From Nocardioides eburneiflavus (GTDB taxonomy: Bacteria > Actinomycetota > Actinomycetes > Propionibacteriales > Nocardioidaceae), in contig NZ_SRRO01000001.1 of assembly GCF_004785795.1 (NCBI RefSeq), positions 1,426,001 through 1,490,000 on the forward strand: a DNA stretch of 64,000 nucleotides, written 5' to 3'. This document shows, one piece after another, positions 43,183-51,983 of this stretch. Position 1 is the stretch's first letter; each line of letters begins with the position of its first letter. A model generated the notes under the pieces. It was not told the DNA's origin. It saw only the letters and a program-made list of their open reading frames with translations, and searched no databases. A program made the translations under genes and the position numbers.

Positions 43183-44187
43183 TCACGTCCTGCTGCGGGC
43201 GATCCACACCGCCAGCGCGACGAGCCCGCCCCCGAGGCCGAGCAGCACGAACGGCGCCGTGAGCTCGCCGGGGAACCACTCGTCGACCGCGCGCGGCACG
43301 ATCATCAGCACGCCGATCGCGCCGGCGCCGAGCATGGGCAGCTCACGGGCGACCACGGCCACGAGCACCACGCCGGCGACCGTCAGGAGCCCGAGCACGA
43401 TGCCGGCGTCCCACTGCATGGTCGCCGAGGCCCCGAAGACCATGCCGATGGCACCGAAAGCCATCGCCACGGCCGGGGGCCGCAACACCTCGGTCCAGCC
43501 GAGCACCAGCCAGGCGAGCGCGACCGCCCAGATGCCGACCCCGATCGCCCAGTCAGCGTCGAGGATCTGCTCCGTCAGGGTGCCCGCGGTGAGCATGCCG
43601 CTGACCATGAGCATCACCTGCTGCAGGGGGACGCGGTGGGCCAGCCACAGCAGCGCGGCGACGACCGTCACGGTGCCGCTGACGGTGAGCGCCAGGTCGG
43701 TCTCCTGCAGCTCCAGCACCTCGTCGGCCAGGACGACGGTGAACCCGGCGGCGACGACGGTGGCCGCCGCCCAGAGCACCGACCGCAGCCGGCTCCAGGC
43801 GTCGCCCCGGCCAGCGGGCGTCAGGCTCCCCGCTGCCACGAGGCCGACGACGGCACCGCCCAGGACGCCGAGCCGGGCCCCGACGCCCAGGTCGCTCCAG
43901 TACAGGTTGGCGAGCAGCATCGCCGCGATCACGACGAGCAGTCCGCCGAGGTAGCCGAGCGCCTCGACGGCGTACGAACGCAGCTCCGCGCCGCCGAGAC
44001 CGGTCACCCGCTGCGTCTCCTGCTCACGCGTCTCGGGCACCGGCACCCGGGCACGGGCCCGGATCCGGGCGGCCTGCTCCTCGTCGATGATGCCCTCGGC
44101 GACCCAGCCACTGATCTGGACCTCGAGTGGCGCGCGCTGGCGCGGCACGTGCAGGTGGCCTCGCCGGCGAGTGATGGTCTCGCTCAT
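43183..44187 (-). CDS. DUF2157-like integral membrane protein
   Basis: 334-residue membrane protein. A soluble N-terminal segment with SGWVAEGIIDEEQAARIRAR (typical of DUF2157 proteins) is followed by about ten hydrophobic helices. No transport signature is seen. AAGGAGG precedes the ATG. The gene is convergent with the GH16 lipoprotein gene. Function unknown. Confidence 0.75.
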   Translation of the reverse strand: MSETITRRRGHLHVPRQRAPLEVQISGWVAEGIIDEEQAARIRARARVPVPETREQETQRVTGLGGAELRSYAVEALGYLGGLLVVIAAMLLANLYWSDLGVGARLGVLGGAVVGLVAAGSLTPAGRGDAWSRLRSVLWAAATVVAAGFTVVLADEVLELQETDLALTVSGTVTVVAALLWLAHRVPLQQVMLMVSGMLTAGTLTEQILDADWAIGVGIWAVALAWLVLGWTEVLRPPAVAMAFGAIGMVFGASATMQWDAGIVLGLLTVAGVVLVAVVARELPMLGAGAIGVLMIVPRAVDEWFPGELTAPFVLLGLGGGLVALAVWIARSRT

Positions 44188-44338
44188 GACGACCTCCTTC
44201 TCCACCCCCACATCTATCCCCGCGCCGGGGCGACCGCCAGAGCCGAAGGTCACCACCCGCAGGGCGCCTCCTCGACCGGCGCCGGCCGCGGCGAGGGCCA
44301 CTTGATCAAATGGTGGATCGTTCGTTGCCCTACGGAGT

Positions 44339-44375
44339 GGTTTCGAGGCTCGCTCCGCTCGCACCTCAACCACCG
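44339..44375. repeat. Dispersed palindromic repeat, copy 4 (degenerate)
   Basis: GGTTTCGAGGCTCGCTCCGC through CTCAACCACCG; intergenic, just after the dtd stop. Confidence 0.6.
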
Positions 44376-44383
44376 AGGGGAGG

Positions 44384-44812
44384 TCAGGGGGAGTCCAGGA
44401 CGAGGGTGATCGGACCGTCGTTGACGCTCTCCACCCGCATGTCGGCGCCGAAGCGCCCCCGCTCCACGTGTGCGCCGAGGCGTTCGAGCTCAGCGCACAC
44501 CGCGTCGTACATCGGCTCGCTCACCGGGCCGGGCGCGGCCGCCTGCCAGGTGGGGCGGCGGCCCTTGCGCGCGTCGCCGTACAGCGTGAACTGGCTGACC
44601 ACGAGGACCGGAGCGCCGACGTCGCTCGCGCTCTGCTCCTCGCGCAGCAGGCGCAGGTCCCAGATCTTGCGGGCCGTCCACGCGACCTCGGCCGGCCCGT
44701 CGTCGTGGGTGACGCCGAGGTAGACCAGCAGTCCCGGTCGGTCGAGCTCGCCGACGACCTGGCCGTCGACCCGGACGCTGGCGGAGAGGACCCGCTGGAT
44801 GACCGCACGCAT
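44384..44812 (-). CDS. dtd: D-aminoacyl-tRNA deacylase
   Basis: 142-residue homodimeric enzyme that removes D-amino acids (and Gly from tRNA-Ala) from tRNAs. The diagnostic motifs [17 protein letters not shown] (SQFTL) and [24 protein letters not shown] (NxGPxT-like NDGPITL) are intact. Full length. Divergent from a BKACE gene by 17 nt. Confidence 0.95.
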   Translation of the reverse strand: MRAVIQRVLSASVRVDGQVVGELDRPGLLVYLGVTHDDGPAEVAWTARKIWDLRLLREEQSASDVGAPVLVVSQFTLYGDARKGRRPTWQAAAPGPVSEPMYDAVCAELERLGAHVERGRFGADMRVESVNDGPITLVLDSP

Positions 44813-44829
44813 GGTGCAAGGATGCCGCC

Positions 44830-45654
44830 ATGTCTGACGCGTTGCTGATCACGGTCGCCCCCACCGGGGCCGAGACCGCCAAGGCCGACTGCCCGCAGCT
44901 CCCCACCACCCCGGAGGAGATCGCGCGCACGGCCGCCGAGTGCGAGGCGGCCGGGGCCGCCATGATCCACCTCCACGTGCGCGACGGCGCGCACGCGCCG
45001 ACGCTCGACCAGGCGCTGCTGCGCGAGTGGGTCGCCGCCGTGCGCGAGTCGTCCTCCCTCGTCGTCCAGCTCTCCACGGGCGGCTCGGTGCACGACCCGC
45101 TCGAGGAGCGGCTGAAGGTGCTCGACGCGGAGCCCGACTCGTGCTCGCTGACGATGGGCACCACGAACTTCGGCGACGACGTCTTCCTCAACCCGTGGCC
45201 GTTCGTGAAGGACCTCTACCAGCTGGCGCTCTCGCGGGGGGTCGCACCGGAGTTCGAGCTCTTCGACCTCGGCCAGGTGCACGCGCTGGGCCGGCTGATC
45301 CGCGAGCACGGCACGCCCGCCGGCGGCAAGGTGCACGTCGACTTCGTGATGGGCGTGCCCGGGGGGATGCCCGGCACCGCTCCCGCGCTCGTCGCCGGCG
45401 TCGCGGCGCTGCCGCCCGAGGTGACCTCGTGGTCCGCCACCGGCATCGGCCGCTCGACGCTGTCCGTCGCGATGGCCTCGCTCTCGATGGGCGGCCACCT
45501 GCGCGTCGGGATGGAGGACGTCCTCACCATCAGCCGCGGCGTACCCGTGGAGTCCAACGCCCAGCTCGTCGAGCGGGCCGTCGACCTCGGCCGGATAGCG
45601 CAGCGCGAGCCGATGACGCCCGCCGGGTGCCGGGAGCTCCTCGGGCTGTCCTGA
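44830..45654 (+). CDS. BKACE-family enzyme (3-keto-5-aminohexanoate cleavage type)
   Basis: 274-residue TIM-barrel enzyme of the beta-keto acid cleavage family (DUF849), which cleaves a beta-keto acid with acetyl-CoA to acetoacetate and a CoA ester. Zinc-binding and active-site motifs: [34 protein letters not shown], and [10 protein letters not shown] near the end. The natural beta-keto acid is not predictable; no lysine-fermentation genes are near. Confidence 0.88.
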   Translation: MSDALLITVAPTGAETAKADCPQLPTTPEEIARTAAECEAAGAAMIHLHVRDGAHAPTLDQALLREWVAAVRESSSLVVQLSTGGSVHDPLEERLKVLDAEPDSCSLTMGTTNFGDDVFLNPWPFVKDLYQLALSRGVAPEFELFDLGQVHALGRLIREHGTPAGGKVHVDFVMGVPGGMPGTAPALVAGVAALPPEVTSWSATGIGRSTLSVAMASLSMGGHLRVGMEDVLTISRGVPVESNAQLVERAVDLGRIAQREPMTPAGCRELLGLS

Positions 45655-45667
45655 GCCCTGGCCCGGG

Positions 45668-46699
45668 TCACCGCGGCAGGGGCAGCGGCAGCGGGACCAC
45701 GTGGACCGCGTTGTGGTCGTGGTTGGAGATCAGGAGGAAGTCGTCGGTCGCGGCCGCGCTCGCGCTGCCCGGAGGTGGTCCGATCACGTGCGTGGCGCGC
45801 CGGGTGCGTGGATCGATCCGGACCACCACGGAGTCCGTACGGAGCCAGACGGCGCCGCCGCCGACGGTGAGGTCGCCTCCGCCGATGGCCAGGCCGGTCA
45901 TCGCGAGCTGCTCGGCCTCGCCGGAGCGAGGGTCGATGCGGGAGACGGAGCCGTCGCCCTGGTTCATCACCCACACCGCTCCGAAGCCGACGTCGAGGAA
46001 CCGCGGCCTCGGCCCGACGGGCACGCTCGTCCACGACCCCGAGCCGAGGTCGTACCTCTCGACCGTGCCCTCGCTGGTCGGCACCCACAGCGAGCCGAAG
46101 CCGGCACGCACCGCCACCGCTCCCTCCGGGGCAGGTATCTCCTCCACGACGGCGTCGCCCTCGACCACGGCGATCCGGGGCTCCAACGGCTCGACGAGCA
46201 CGTACGCCCGCCCCCCGGCCGCACCCACGACCCCCTCGGCCACCGGGCTGCCGGGCAGCCGCACCCGCTCGAGCACAGCGCCGGTGGTCGCGTCGAGGCG
46301 GAAGAGGGAGCTCGGGTTGAGGCTCGGCACCCACACGGACTCCGGCGTCGCAGCCAGCGCCTGGACGACCTCGCCGGGGATCCTGGTCCGCGCGGTGATC
46401 GCTCCGGTCGCGGAGTAGCGCACGGCCCCCGGAGCGACACCCGACAGCCACACCCCGTCGCCGGCCGCCACGGCGAAGTCCGCGAACGGGCGGGCCGGCA
46501 GCGTACGCGCCCCGACCTCCTTCAACGACAGGGTCGGCGGGAGGTCGCCGGCCTCGAGGTACGTCGGGCTGGGCGAGTCGTCCTCGGGTGCGGAGGTCTC
46601 GCTTGAGCCGCCCGGCTGCTCGGGGCGCTCGTCCTCCGCGCACCCCAGCAGCGCACCTGCGAGCAGCAGGAGGGTCGCCAGGGGTGGGCCGAGCCTCAT
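45668..46699 (-). CDS. Beta-propeller lipoprotein (YncE/Vgb-like)
   Basis: 343-residue lipoprotein (lipobox ALLGC, Cys about residue 20), a Pro/Ser/Glu-rich linker, then about six or seven blades with repeating GxxWVP/GAVWVM and LDAT/IDPRS patterns (ESVWVPSLNPSSLFRLD, FGSLWVPTSEGTVERYD, GAVWVMNQGDGSVSRID). Like streptogramin-lyase-type propellers, but catalytic residues are not evident. Probably a surface-binding protein. Confidence 0.8.
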   Translation of the reverse strand: MRLGPPLATLLLLAGALLGCAEDERPEQPGGSSETSAPEDDSPSPTYLEAGDLPPTLSLKEVGARTLPARPFADFAVAAGDGVWLSGVAPGAVRYSATGAITARTRIPGEVVQALAATPESVWVPSLNPSSLFRLDATTGAVLERVRLPGSPVAEGVVGAAGGRAYVLVEPLEPRIAVVEGDAVVEEIPAPEGAVAVRAGFGSLWVPTSEGTVERYDLGSGSWTSVPVGPRPRFLDVGFGAVWVMNQGDGSVSRIDPRSGEAEQLAMTGLAIGGGDLTVGGGAVWLRTDSVVVRIDPRTRRATHVIGPPPGSASAAATDDFLLISNHDHNAVHVVPLPLPLPR

Positions 46700-46812
46700 G
46701 CGCTCGATGATCCTCGGAGGGTCGCCGCTCCGCGCAGCATTTGCTCGGCGGTCTGGTCCACCGCGTCCTCAGGCGGCGACTGGCAGGGCAATCGCCGCGC
46801 GCAGACCGGCCC

Positions 46813-47823
46813 TCAGGCGTCGTCGACCTTCTTCATCCCGACCAGCCCGGGCCGGTAGGACGGATCCTCGAGCTGGGCGATCGTCGGCGAGCCGAACATG
46901 GGCAGGCCCTGCTGCTTGCGCAGGAAGCCCCAGACGATGGGCAGGACCACCAGGACGGCAAGGCCGATGCCGGCGATGAGCATCGGGTGCGTCTCGTCCT
47001 CGCCGAGCGGCGCCCAGCCGGACTTGTCGAGCAGCGCGACGCCGCTCATCGTCAGGACGACGACGATGCCGCGGCGGATGAAGGACTGCGGCACGCGCGG
47101 GGCGAGCATCGAGCCGAGGATCGTGCCCGGGACGGACCCGAGCAGGAGGGGGATCAGGATCCCCCAGTCGATGCCGTGGAGGAAGATGTTCGACACGGCG
47201 GCGGCCAGGACCAGCGGGACCGCCTGGACGAGGTCGGTCCCGACGAGCCTCACCGCGGAGAGCCCGGGGTAGAGCATCAGCAGCGCGATCATGATGACCG
47301 AGCCGGAGCCGACGCTCGTGACGCCCACCAGGAGGCCGCCCAGCATGCCGACCAGGAGCGTCGGCACGACCCGGACCGCGGGGTCGTCGTCGACGACGTG
47401 GTTGCCCGAGCGCACGCGCAGCAGGTTGACGTAGAGGCGGAGGGCGTACGTCGCCGCGGCCAGCAGCAGCGCGAAGCCGATGCAGATGATCAGCACGTGG
47501 TTGAGCTGGTCGATGTCGTCGGTGAACCACGCCACCAGGTGGGGGCCGAGCAGGGCCATCGGGATCGAGCCGATCATCAGCCACGTGGCGAGCTGCATGT
47601 TGGGCGACCCCTCGCGCTTGTGCACGATCGCGCCGCCGGTCTTGTAGACCGCGGCTGCCGTGAGGTCGGCCGTCACGACGACCGCGGGGGAGCCGACGCC
47701 CAGGAACAGCAGCGCCGGCGTCATCAGGGCGCCGCCGCCCATGCCGGTCAGCCCGACCACGATGCCGACGATGAAGCCGGCCGCGAGGATCGAGAAGAAG
47801 GCGGCGGTGAGGAACTCGAGCAT
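46813..47823 (-). CDS. TauE/SafE-family anion exporter
   Basis: 336-residue membrane protein with eight or nine helices and the two family repeats (FIVGIVVGLTGMGGGALMTP and LVGMLGGLLVGVTSVGSGS). Members export sulfite or sulfoacetate-like anions or import others. Being coupled (TGATG) behind an LMW phosphatase and cysC argues for sulfite or sulfate-linked export here. Confidence 0.88.
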   Translation of the reverse strand: MLEFLTAAFFSILAAGFIVGIVVGLTGMGGGALMTPALLFLGVGSPAVVVTADLTAAAVYKTGGAIVHKREGSPNMQLATWLMIGSIPMALLGPHLVAWFTDDIDQLNHVLIICIGFALLLAAATYALRLYVNLLRVRSGNHVVDDDPAVRVVPTLLVGMLGGLLVGVTSVGSGSVIMIALLMLYPGLSAVRLVGTDLVQAVPLVLAAAVSNIFLHGIDWGILIPLLLGSVPGTILGSMLAPRVPQSFIRRGIVVVLTMSGVALLDKSGWAPLGEDETHPMLIAGIGLAVLVVLPIVWGFLRKQQGLPMFGSPTIAQLEDPSYRPGLVGMKKVDDA

Positions 47824-48368
47824 CAGCGGTCTCCGACGAGTCTGGGTACGACGGCGCTCAGCATGGCAGTGATTGTGCCGGTTGCCTTCTCGGCGGCCGC
47901 CGTACCGCGCCGGTAGGGGTCCGCCACGTCGTGCGCAGGGGCGGAGGGCGTACGCCGCCGCCCGGCCGCCTCGACCAGCTCGCGGCCGCTCAGGCCGGGG
48001 AGCTCCGCGATCGTCGCCTCGAACTGCCCGAGCGTGAAGACCTTGCGGTGCAGCTGCGGACGGTCGTCGAGGATGTGCTGACGGTGGACCGACTCCGCGG
48101 TCAGGACCAGGTCGGCCTCGTCGAGGATGGCCGCCGTGAGGTAGCGGCTGCGGAACGCGTCGGCGCCGTCGGGGGCGATCGTCGTGGGCAGCGTGGGTGC
48201 CATGTCGGTGTTGAACGCGTGGCCGTCGCGGGCGTGGGTGCCCGCACTGGCGAACTCGACGCCCGACGCCTCCGGGTCCCCGGCCAGGTCACGGGCGACG
48301 AGCTCCATGACGGGCGAGCGACAGATGTTGGCGGTGCACACGAACAGCACCCGGAGCGGCTCAGGCAT
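47823..48368 (-). CDS. Low-molecular-weight phosphatase family protein
   Basis: 181-residue LMW-PTP/ArsC-fold protein. The P-loop VCTANICRSPVMEL (CxxxxxRS) and the acid DVADPYRRG are intact, so phosphatase activity is likely. It overlaps cysC by 8 nt and tauE by 1 nt in one operon. Relatives act on phosphotyrosine, arsenate or small molecules. The link with APS kinase is notable, but the substrate is unknown. Confidence 0.87.
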   Translation of the reverse strand: MPEPLRVLFVCTANICRSPVMELVARDLAGDPEASGVEFASAGTHARDGHAFNTDMAPTLPTTIAPDGADAFRSRYLTAAILDEADLVLTAESVHRQHILDDRPQLHRKVFTLGQFEATIAELPGLSGRELVEAAGRRRTPSAPAHDVADPYRRGTAAAEKATGTITAMLSAVVPRLVGDR

Positions 48369-49584
48369 GCGCGCCCGTCAGCGTCGGCAGGTGGAGGAAC
48401 CCCGCCTCGTCCAGGGCGACGAGGACGTCGTCCAGGGCGTCCTCGATGATGCGGCCCGTGGTGTCCACGCGCACGGCCGGGTCCGCGGGCTCCTCGTAGG
48501 GCGACGAGATGCCGGTGAACTCCGGGATCTCGCCGGCGCGTGCCTTGGCGTACAGGCCCTTGCGGTCCCGGCGCTCGCACTCCTCGAGCGGGGTGGCGAC
48601 GTGGACGAGGAAGAACGCGCCGCCGGCGGACTCGACCATCTCCCGCACCTGCTCGCGGGTCTCGGCGAACGGCGCGATGGGGGAGCAGACCGCGACCCCG
48701 CCGTGGCGGGCGATCTCGGCGGCCACCCAGCCGATGCGGCGGATGTTGGTCTCGCGGTCGGCCTTGGAGAAGGTGAGCCCGGCGGACAGGTGTCGGCGCA
48801 CGACGTCGCCGTCGAGGCTGGTCACCGACCGGCCGCCCTGCTCGAGGAGGAGGTCCATCAGGGCGCGGGCGAGGGTGGACTTGCCGCTGCCGGACAGCCC
48901 GGTGAAGAACAGGACGAGCCCCTGGTCCTCCCGAGCGGGCCGGTCCTCGTCGACGATGGCGGCGATCGCCTCGGGGAAGGTCGCCCCGGTTTCGACACGC
49001 TCGCTTCGCTCGCTGCTCAACCAGCGGTCGGGGAGGGCGTGGACCGGGTCGCCCCCGGCGTACGTCCCGACGACCTGCGCCCCCAGGGCGTGGTCGGCCC
49101 CGGCGTCACCGTGGGCGGGGAGCGGGACGGCCACGACGGAGGCGTCGTCGAGCAGGTCGGCCGCAGCGAGGGTGGCGCGGACGAGCGCGACGGGGGACAG
49201 CTCGGCCGTCCCGGTGCCGGTCAGGGCGAGGAGGACCAGTCGGCCGAGACCGCGGAGCTCGGCGAGGTCGTCCTCGGTGAGGGCGTCCACGACCGGCACG
49301 AAGGTGGCACCGGCGTGCTGCTCGCGCACTTGGGCAGGCGTGAGGTGCAGGCGGCGGAAGGGGCCGTACTGGGCGTGCGTCAACGGCTCGAGCGACCCGT
49401 CGGGCGACACCCGGGCCAGCGGCAACCCCTCGGGATCGACCAGCTCGGCCTCCGTGACACCGTCGGGCAGGTCGAGGGTGACCACGCTCCCGGGCTCGTT
49501 GAAGCGGGTGAGCGGGGCGTAGGCGCCGGAGACGAGGAGCTCCAGGTCGTCGAGCTCGGTCGGGGACGGGCAGTGCTGGATCAC
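48361..49584 (-). CDS. cysC: Adenylyl-sulfate kinase with ATP-sulfurylase-like N domain
   Basis: 407 residues from a GTG start. Residues 1-185 resemble degenerate ATP sulfurylase/PUA-like sequence (LELLVSGAYAPLTRF, VVAVPLPAHGD) without its HxxH active site. From about 220 there is a complete APS kinase: P-loop GLSGSGKSTLA, DGDVVRRHL, FSKADRETNIRRIG and KGLYAKARAGEI. It phosphorylates APS to PAPS. The hinge between the domains (about residues 187-199) is encoded by a dispersed DNA repeat in frame. Confidence 0.92.
   Translation of the reverse strand: MIQHCPSPTELDDLELLVSGAYAPLTRFNEPGSVVTLDLPDGVTEAELVDPEGLPLARVSPDGSLEPLTHAQYGPFRRLHLTPAQVREQHAGATFVPVVDALTEDDLAELRGLGRLVLLALTGTGTAELSPVALVRATLAAADLLDDASVVAVPLPAHGDAGADHALGAQVVGTYAGGDPVHALPDRWLSSERSERVETGATFPEAIAAIVDEDRPAREDQGLVLFFTGLSGSGKSTLARALMDLLLEQGGRSVTSLDGDVVRRHLSAGLTFSKADRETNIRRIGWVAAEIARHGGVAVCSPIAPFAETREQVREMVESAGGAFFLVHVATPLEECERRDRKGLYAKARAGEIPEFTGISSPYEEPADPAVRVDTTGRIIEDALDDVLVALDEAGFLHLPTLTGAHA
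48988..49026. repeat. Dispersed palindromic repeat, copy 3, inside cysC
   Basis: GGTTTCGACACGCTCGCTTC through CTGCTCAACCAGCG, the most complete copy. It encodes WLSSERSERVET of cysC in frame. Its complement contains GCGAAGC, a very stable mini-hairpin. Confidence 0.8.
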
Positions 49585-49612
49585 CCGCGCATCCTCTCAC
49601 CCTGACGGTGAG

Positions 49613-49618
49613 TAGCCT
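49613..49618 (+). promoter_or_regulatory. -10 box of the asparaginase gene
   Basis: TAGCCT ends 7 nt before the ATG at 49626. Confidence 0.45.
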
Positions 49619-49625
49619 GCGCCTC

Positions 49626-50606
49626 ATGTCTGTCGCTGGTCAGCCCGTCCCAGGTCTCCCCGTCGTGGCGGAGATCGTCCGCTCCGGGTTCGTCGAGGGC
49701 CACCACTACGGCTCCCTCGTGGCGCTCGCCGCCGACGGGACGCTCGACTGGTCGGTCGGCGAGGTCGAGGCGCCGGTGCTCCCGCGGTCGAGCAACAAGC
49801 CCGTCCAGACGCTCGCCATGGTCGAGCTCGGCCTCGACCTGCCGGACGACCTGCTCGCCCTCGCGTGCGCGTCGCACTCGGGCGAGCCGTTCCACGTCGA
49901 GGGCGTACGCCGCACGCTGGCCTCGGCCGGACTGGACGAGTCGGCGCTGCAGACGCCGCCCGACTACCCCCTCGACGAGGGTGCGCGCGAGGCCGTCATC
50001 CGGGCGGGCGGCACGCGGTCCTCGGTCCTGATGAACTGCTCGGGCAAGCACGCCGCGATGCTCGCCACTTGCGTGCTGCGCGGCTGGGACACCGCGACGT
50101 ACCTCGACCCTGCCCACCCGTTGCAGGTGGGGATCGCCGACACCTTCGCCCGGCTCACCGGCGAGCCCGTGACGGCGGTCGCGGTCGACGGCTGCGGCGC
50201 ACCCCTGCTCTCGACGTCCCTGACGGGGCTGGCGAGGGCGTTCTCCTCGCTGGCCGCCGCGACCGACGGTCCACCGCGCCGCGTGGCCGACGCCATCCGG
50301 CGCCACCCCGAGCTCGTCAGCGGCACCACCCGCGATGAGCTCACCCTGCACCGGGCCGTGCCGGGTCTGATCGGCAAGGCCGGAGCCGAGTCGGTGTACG
50401 CCGTGGCGCTGCCCGACGGACGCGCGTGGGCGCTCAAGACCGACGACGGCGCGCCCCGCGTACGCCCGGTGCTGATGGCCGAGGCGCTGCGCCGCTCCGG
50501 CGTCCTGACCGAGCCGGGCGTGGACGCGGACGCAGTGACCGGGACCGGTCGGCTGGACCTGCTCGGCGGCGGCAAGCCCGTCGGCGAGATCCGCGCTGCC
50601 TTCTAG
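49626..50606 (+). CDS. L-asparaginase II family protein
   Basis: 326-residue protein of the thermolabile L-asparaginase family (as in Rhizobium AnsA), unrelated to the classical bacterial type. Motifs: RSSNKPVQTLA, CASHSGEPFHVEGV, MNCSGKHAAML (catalytic Ser/Lys region), VDGCGAP. It should hydrolyse asparagine to aspartate and ammonia. No signal peptide, so cytosolic. The leaderless -10 box supports the start. Divergent from the cysC operon. Confidence 0.88.
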   Translation: MSVAGQPVPGLPVVAEIVRSGFVEGHHYGSLVALAADGTLDWSVGEVEAPVLPRSSNKPVQTLAMVELGLDLPDDLLALACASHSGEPFHVEGVRRTLASAGLDESALQTPPDYPLDEGAREAVIRAGGTRSSVLMNCSGKHAAMLATCVLRGWDTATYLDPAHPLQVGIADTFARLTGEPVTAVAVDGCGAPLLSTSLTGLARAFSSLAAATDGPPRRVADAIRRHPELVSGTTRDELTLHRAVPGLIGKAGAESVYAVALPDGRAWALKTDDGAPRVRPVLMAEALRRSGVLTEPGVDADAVTGTGRLDLLGGGKPVGEIRAAF

Positions 50607-50673
50607 CTAGCGCCCGCAAATGCTGTTCCTGCCTGATCTTGTGAGACGACTCACCTGCTCAGAGGTTGCGCTC

Positions 50674-50691
50674 TGCTAACAGGTGTTAGCA
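50674..50691. promoter_or_regulatory. Operator-like inverted repeat before the HTH gene
   Basis: TGCTAAC-AGGT-GTTAGCA, 7 perfect pairs, 10 nt before the ATG, overlapping the probable -10 (CACAAT). A second small repeat, GTGAG-ACGA-CTCAC, is at 50641-50654. Likely autoregulation. Confidence 0.55.
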
Positions 50692-50701
50692 CAATGGAGG
50701 T

Positions 50702-51130
50702 ATGGCCAAGGACAGGAGCGCGCCCGCCAAGGCGACCGCGAAGGCGACCGCCAAGACGAGCAAGGCAGTCGCCGGCTCGCTGGGCACGCTGGGTGACTAC
50801 CTCAAGGAGCAGCGCCTGGCCGCGCAGCTCTCCCTGCGGCAGCTCGCCGACCAGGTCGGCGTGAGCAATCCCTACCTCAGCCAGATCGAGCGTGGGTTGC
50901 GCAAGCCGTCGGCCGAGGTGCTCCAGCAGCTGGCCCGCGCACTGCGCGTCAGCGCCGAGCAGCTATACGTCCGCGCCGGCATCGTCCACCCCGACCCCGG
51001 GCAGGCCGGTTCCGTCGAGCTGGCGATCCTCGCCGACACGGCCCTGACCGAGCGGCAGAAGAACTCGCTGCTCGACGTCTACGCCTCGTTCCTCGCGCTC
51101 AACGAGCGCGACACCGCCCCACCCCAGTAG
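50702..51130 (+). CDS. XRE-family regulator of the HbhA cluster
   Basis: 142 residues. A Lys/Ala-rich N-terminal tail (DRSAPAKATAKATAKTSK) precedes an XRE helix-turn-helix (YLKEQRLAAQLSLRQLADQV, NPYLSQIERGLRKPS). Same order as Rv0474 before hbhA in Mycobacterium. GGAGG is only 1 nt from the ATG, too close to act, so translation is probably leaderless from CACAAT, 6 nt upstream. It likely controls the cluster. Confidence 0.85.
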   Translation: MAKDRSAPAKATAKATAKTSKAVAGSLGTLGDYLKEQRLAAQLSLRQLADQVGVSNPYLSQIERGLRKPSAEVLQQLARALRVSAEQLYVRAGIVHPDPGQAGSVELAILADTALTERQKNSLLDVYASFLALNERDTAPPQ

Positions 51131-51153
51131 GACCCGAGAGAAGGAGCACCACC

Positions 51154-51876
51154 ATGGCCACCGCCAAGTTCGACATCAAGACCGAGGCCCTCAAGCCCGT
51201 CCTCGCCGGCGTCGGCGTCACCGACCTCGCCGTCGAGGCCGTCCGTGAGGCCGTCGCGGACGTGCAGAAGCGCGTCGCCGCTGTCCAGAAGGACGTCACC
51301 GCCCGCGTCAACGACGTGCAGAAGACCGCCACCGACACCCAGGCCCTCCGCAAGCAGGCCCAGGCCCGCCGCGCCGCCATCGAGGCCCGCGTCTCCGAGC
51401 TCCAGGCTGAGGCGAAGGCCTACCCCGCCAAGGTCTCCACCCAGGTGAGCACCCTCGTCGACGAGAACGTCGCCGCGGCCAACGCCACCTACGCCGACCT
51501 GGTCAAGCGCGGCGAGTCCCTCGTGGGCCGCATCCGCCGCCAGGAGTCGACCAAGGCCACCGTGTCGTCGGCCCGGACGACCGTCGCCAAGGCGAAGACC
51601 ACCGCCACCCAGGCCAAGAAGGCCGCCGAGGCCAACGTCGAGGCTGCGGACAAGACCGCCGCGACCAAGGTGGCCCCCACGCCGAAGCCGACCGCCAAGA
51701 AGGCCACGCAGAAGGCTGCCGCCAAGAAGGCCTCCGCGACCACCGCCCGCAAGAGCGCCGCCAAGAAGTCCACCGCCGCGCAGGCCAGCGCGAAGGCCAC
51801 CGCGACCGCGGCCAAGAAGACCGCCACCAGCGCGGTCGAGGCCGTCGTCGACGCCACCGAGAAGGTCGGCGACTGA
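51154..51876 (+). CDS. HbhA-like heparin-binding protein
   Basis: 240-residue protein. The N-terminal 150 residues are a long coiled coil (VREAVADVQKRVAAVQKDV, heptads to RIRRQE). The last 90 residues are Lys-Ala-Thr repeats (KKATQKAAAKKASATT and similar), like the heparin-binding tail of mycobacterial HbhA. It has no classical signal peptide, as in HbhA. AAGGAG precedes the ATG. An adhesin, a membrane-associated or a DNA-binding role is possible. The synteny makes the assignment stronger than the repeats alone. Confidence 0.82.
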   Translation: MATAKFDIKTEALKPVLAGVGVTDLAVEAVREAVADVQKRVAAVQKDVTARVNDVQKTATDTQALRKQAQARRAAIEARVSELQAEAKAYPAKVSTQVSTLVDENVAAANATYADLVKRGESLVGRIRRQESTKATVSSARTTVAKAKTTATQAKKAAEANVEAADKTAATKVAPTPKPTAKKATQKAAAKKASATTARKSAAKKSTAAQASAKATATAAKKTATSAVEAVVDATEKVGD

Positions 51877-51930
51877 AGAGCACCAGTCGACGAGGACCAG
51901 CTGATGCTGTTCTGAGCTGAGTCCCGTGGG

Positions 51931-51961
51931 AAGGCCCCCGTCCGTCAGGGCGGGGGCCTTC
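51931..51961 (+). terminator. Terminator after the HbhA-like gene
   Basis: AAGGCCCCCG faces CGGGGGCCTT over 10 bp plus partial inner pairs, then CTCG. 54 nt after the stop. Confidence 0.7.
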
Positions 51962-51971
51962 TCGCGTCGCC

Positions 51972-51977
51972 TACTCT
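51972..51977 (+). promoter_or_regulatory. -10 box of the DUF2516 gene
   Basis: TACTCT ends 6 nt before the GTG at 51984. Confidence 0.4.
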
Positions 51978-51983
51978 TGGCTC

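Noticed and set aside
51660..51860. Lys/Ala repeats as a histone-like DNA-binding protein
   Set aside because: The tail alone would allow it, but the coiled-coil N-terminus and gene order match HbhA better.
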